A stretch of DNA of 24,988 nt, from the NCBI GenBank assembly GCA_964558235.1, contig CAZLCK010000020.1, positions 1-24,988 on the forward strand. The letters run 5' to 3'. The translations under genes were made by a program, and so were the position numbers. The notes under the pieces were generated by a model, which saw nothing but the letters and a program-made list of their open reading frames with translations, was not told the origin of the DNA and did not search any database. This document shows, piece by piece, positions 22,881-24,988 of this stretch. Within the stretch, counting starts at the first letter, position 1. Each line of letters begins with the position of its first letter. This stretch comes from CAZLCK01 sp964558235. GTDB taxonomy: Bacteria; Actinomycetota; Coriobacteriia; Coriobacteriales; CADBOM01.

Positions 22881-24557
22881 TTAGAACAAGCCAGTGATAA
22901 CACCATTTTCATCAACATCGATCTTCTCAGCAGAAGGAACCTTTGGAAGACCTGGCATGGTCATAACATCACCAGTCAGAGCAACGATAAAGCCTGCGCC
23001 GGCGCTTATCTTGAGATTGCGGACGGTGATCCTGAAGTTCTTAGGTGCGCCAAGAAGTGCTGGGTTATCAGAGAAGGAATACTGAGTCTTTGCCATACAG
23101 ATTGGCACATTACCAAATCCAAGCTCTTCTAGCTCCTTGGCCTGAGCAATAGCGTTTCCAACTAGATCAACACCATCGGCATGATAGATCTTCTTTGCGA
23201 TGGTATTTAACTTCTCTTCAATGGAAAGATCTAGATCATAGGAGAACTCAAACTCATTTGGCTGCTCGCAAAGACGTACAACCTCTTCGGCTAGAGCGAC
23301 TCCGCCTTCGCCACCCTTTGCCCAAACTTCAGAGAGAGCAACATTGACACCTAGTTCACGGCACTTGTCCTCAACGAGCTTTAGCTCTGCGTCAGTATCA
23401 GTGGGGAATGCGTTGATTGCAACAACACAAGGAAGCTTAAAGACAGTGGTGATATTCTCAACATGCTGTAATAGGTTTGGAAGACCGTTCTCCAAAGCTA
23501 CAAGATCTTCATGGTTGAGATCATTTTTTGGAAGTCCACCATGCATCTTAAGAGCGCGAACAGTTGCAACTACAACGACTGCATCTGGCTTAAATCCAGC
23601 CATGCGGCACTTGATGTCAAGGAACTTCTCGGCTCCAAGGTCTGCACCAAATCCAGCCTCAGTGACTGCATAATCAGCAAGCTTTAGAGCAACGCGAGTT
23701 GCGGTTACTGAGTTGCAACCATGAGCGATGTTTGCAAATGGGCCACCATGTACAAATGCTGGTGTATGCTCAAGAGTTTGGACTAGATTTGGCTTGATAG
23801 CATCCTTAAGGAGTGCAGCCATAGCGCCATGAGCCTTGATATCAGCAGCGGTTACTGGCTTGCCATCAAAGGTATAGGCGCAGATGATCTTGGATAGACG
23901 CTCCTTGAGGTCAGAGATTGAAGTGGCTAGGCAAAGAATTGCCATGATCTCAGAAGCAACAGTGATGTCGAATCCGTCCTGTCTAGGAACACCCTGCTTC
24001 TCTCCACCTAGACCATCAACAACATTACGGAGCTGGCGATCGTTCATGTCAACGACGCGCTTCCAAGTGATCTTCTTTACATCGATTCCTAGCTCATTGC
24101 CTTGTTGGATGTGATTATCAAGCATTGCTGCTAGAAGATTATTTGCAGCACCGATTGCATGGAAGTCACCTGTGAAGTGAAGGTTAATATCCTCCATAGG
24201 CACAACCTGTGCATAGCCACCACCAGCAGCTCCACCCTTAACGCCAAATACAGGACCTAAGGATGGCTCACGAAGCGCAACCATTGCATTTTTGCCGATC
24301 TTGCGAAGTCCATCTCCAAGACCAACGGTAGTGGTAGTCTTTCCTTCACCAGCTGGTGTAGGGGTGATGGCTGTGACCAAGATTAGCTTACCGTTTGGCT
24401 TGTCGGCGAGATCTTTGATGATAGAAAGATCAATCTTAGCCTTGTAGTTTCCGTATTGCTCAAGATACTTCTCATCAACACCGGCAATTTTCGCTATATC
24501 GCGAATGTTTGACATCTCAGCAGCTTGTGCGATTTCAATGTCGGATTTAACTTCCAT
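22881..24557 (-). CDS. fhs: Formate-tetrahydrofolate ligase
   Basis: Makes 10-formyl-THF from formate, THF and ATP; cytosolic tetramer in known cases. ATG 24557 (558 residues, the normal length) has AAAGGAGTG upstream; the frame stays open to 24620 without a ribosome binding site. The ATP-binding P-loop is TPTPAGEGKTTTT (residues 65-77). Other typical segments are REPSLGPVFGVKGGAAGGGYAQ, the folate-side NLHFTGDFHAI and the C-terminal AGAGFIVALTGDVMTMPGLP. It starts the - strand C1 run. As a one-gene entry point it uses formate, from formate dehydrogenase or pyruvate formate-lyase not seen here, or works backwards to conserve ATP. Confidence 0.97.
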   Translation of the reverse strand: MEVKSDIEIAQAAEMSNIRDIAKIAGVDEKYLEQYGNYKAKIDLSIIKDLADKPNGKLILVTAITPTPAGEGKTTTTVGLGDGLRKIGKNAMVALREPSLGPVFGVKGGAAGGGYAQVVPMEDINLHFTGDFHAIGAANNLLAAMLDNHIQQGNELGIDVKKITWKRVVDMNDRQLRNVVDGLGGEKQGVPRQDGFDITVASEIMAILCLATSISDLKERLSKIICAYTFDGKPVTAADIKAHGAMAALLKDAIKPNLVQTLEHTPAFVHGGPFANIAHGCNSVTATRVALKLADYAVTEAGFGADLGAEKFLDIKCRMAGFKPDAVVVVATVRALKMHGGLPKNDLNHEDLVALENGLPNLLQHVENITTVFKLPCVVAINAFPTDTDAELKLVEDKCRELGVNVALSEVWAKGGEGGVALAEEVVRLCEQPNEFEFSYDLDLSIEEKLNTIAKKIYHADGVDLVGNAIAQAKELEELGFGNVPICMAKTQYSFSDNPALLGAPKNFRITVRNLKISAGAGFIVALTGDVMTMPGLPKVPSAEKIDVDENGVITGLF

Positions 24558-24721
24558 AATCACTCCTTTTATGCTTTGTCCTCGATTTTGAGCAGCCCCA
24601 CAACTTAGTGCTAAATGCATTCATATAAACGTGTATGCTAACAATTGGAAAGTGGTAAAGTGGCTCAAAAAAAACAGAAAAACATTCATAGTCTTTTAAT
24701 GACCATAAATAGGATAACTGT

Positions 24722-24760
24722 TGACAAATTTTAGAGGATTTTAATATTAGAAATTTGTCA
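24722..24760. promoter_or_regulatory. Perfect inverted repeat overlapping a TTGACA promoter-like site
   Basis: TGACAAATTT (24722-24731) and AAATTTGTCA (24751-24760) are perfect inverted copies separated by 19 bases. TTGACA at 24721-24726 could be a -35 element, with TAATAT at 24742-24747 (15-base spacer) or TATTAG at 24745-24750 (18-base spacer) as a -10, so an operator wrapped around a promoter is possible. No + strand gene follows within the window. Confidence 0.45.
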
Positions 24761-24894
24761 TATACGGGCGTCTACGCGCTGTTTTTTTAGTATGTCTAAA
24801 CTTTCCATACTCACTGCAATGCTAGGGGGCGAGATAAGTTTAAGAAGTTTCCTGCTTGTTCTTCCGATGGTCTAGCTTTTTTCTGATCCGTATC

Positions 24895-24922
24895 TAAAAA
24901 CGCCCTGCGAATCCGCAGGGCG
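24895..24922 (-). terminator. Rho-independent terminator for a - strand gene beyond the window
   Basis: CGCCCTGCG (24901-24909) and CGCAGGGCG (24914-24922) form a perfect 9-bp GC-rich stem with loop AATC. On the - strand it is followed by TTTTT (24900-24896), a classic intrinsic terminator. It presumably ends a gene whose coding part lies to the right of the window. Confidence 0.85.
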
Positions 24923-24988
24923 CCATGCTTGTGAGTTATAGAACAAAATGTGTGTTTCGACTAGTGAATTATTTGCTGGTTATAGGAC

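Larger units (their letters stand above)
24558..24988. other. Intergenic region without a recognised gene
   Basis: No open reading frame longer than a few dozen codons with a start and ribosome binding site is visible. The stretch holds the fhs 5' region, an A-rich patch (24666-24684), the inverted repeat at 24722-24760, a short T-run at 24782-24788, a small inverted repeat AGTATG/CATACT (24789-24811) and a terminator at 24895-24922. No tRNA or riboswitch was recognised. Confidence 0.6.

Noticed and set aside
24767..24788. Terminator made of GCGTCTACGC followed by a run of T
   Set aside because: The stem is only three or four base pairs with too small a loop; the T-run alone is not enough.
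24789..24835. Short frames on either strand in the right-hand gap (16-18 codons)
   Set aside because: No ribosome binding site and no similarity to a known small protein.
1..24988. CRISPR arrays, rRNA, tRNA, insertion sequences, phage genes
   Set aside because: No spaced repeats, tRNA-like cloverleaf with conserved loops, transposase or integrase motifs were seen.

Overview
The window looks like a chromosomal segment of an anaerobic, Gram-positive-type (monoderm) bacterium of low to moderate GC. An oxygen-sensitive class III ribonucleotide reductase, a folate-linked C1 (methyl-branch) gene set and a minimal SufC/SufB pair indicate anaerobiosis. The Tad pilus locus has no outer-membrane secretin (RcpA/CpaC), which suits a single-membrane cell. 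The gene mix resembles Coriobacteriia (Actinomycetota), but this placement is a guess from gene content and no phylogenetic marker is present.

Layout, left to right. (1) 1-4025, + strand: nrdD and nrdG, preceded by a promoter with two NrdR-box-like sites, then mobA (molybdopterin guanylyltransferase family). (2) 4144-15353, + strand: a complete-looking Tad/Flp pilus operon. It starts with a leader hairpin that can mask the first ribosome binding site. The machine genes follow: cpaB, a TadZ/CpaE-type ATPase, the secretion ATPase tadA/cpaF, tadB and tadC. Next come the pilin flp, a lipoprotein, three TadE-like pseudopilins, a large TadG-like protein and a membrane-anchored protein of unknown function. 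The run closes with a DUF192 protein and a zinc-ribbon/FHA protein. Most genes overlap or are a few bases apart. No prepilin peptidase (TadV/CpaA) is present. (3) 15497-17327, + strand: sufC plus a short SufB/SufD-like gene, closed by a terminator. (4) 17362-18302, + strand: a SAM-dependent methyltransferase of unknown substrate. (5) 18541-24557: a C1/folate island. metF, fused to a MetV-like cysteine-rich C-terminal domain, is on the + strand. It converges on a - strand run fhs, fchA, folD and an AcsE-like methyltetrahydrofolate methyltransferase. The two units share a bidirectional terminator. (6) 24558-24988: about 430 bases without a recognisable gene, holding a 10-bp inverted repeat and a terminator for a - strand gene beyond the right edge.

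How the genes fit together: Fhs makes 10-formyl-THF, FchA makes methenyl-THF, FolD makes methylene-THF, MetF(-MetV) makes methyl-THF, and the AcsE-like protein moves the methyl group to or from a corrinoid partner that is not in the window. FolD lacks the residues that match E. coli FolD Lys54 and Gln98, which are needed for cyclohydrolase activity. This fits with a separate cyclohydrolase (FchA) being encoded immediately upstream of it. The most interesting points are this division of labour, the two-gene Suf-like system, the MetF-MetV fusion, the SD-masking tad leader, and the poorly described proteins in the Tad operon.
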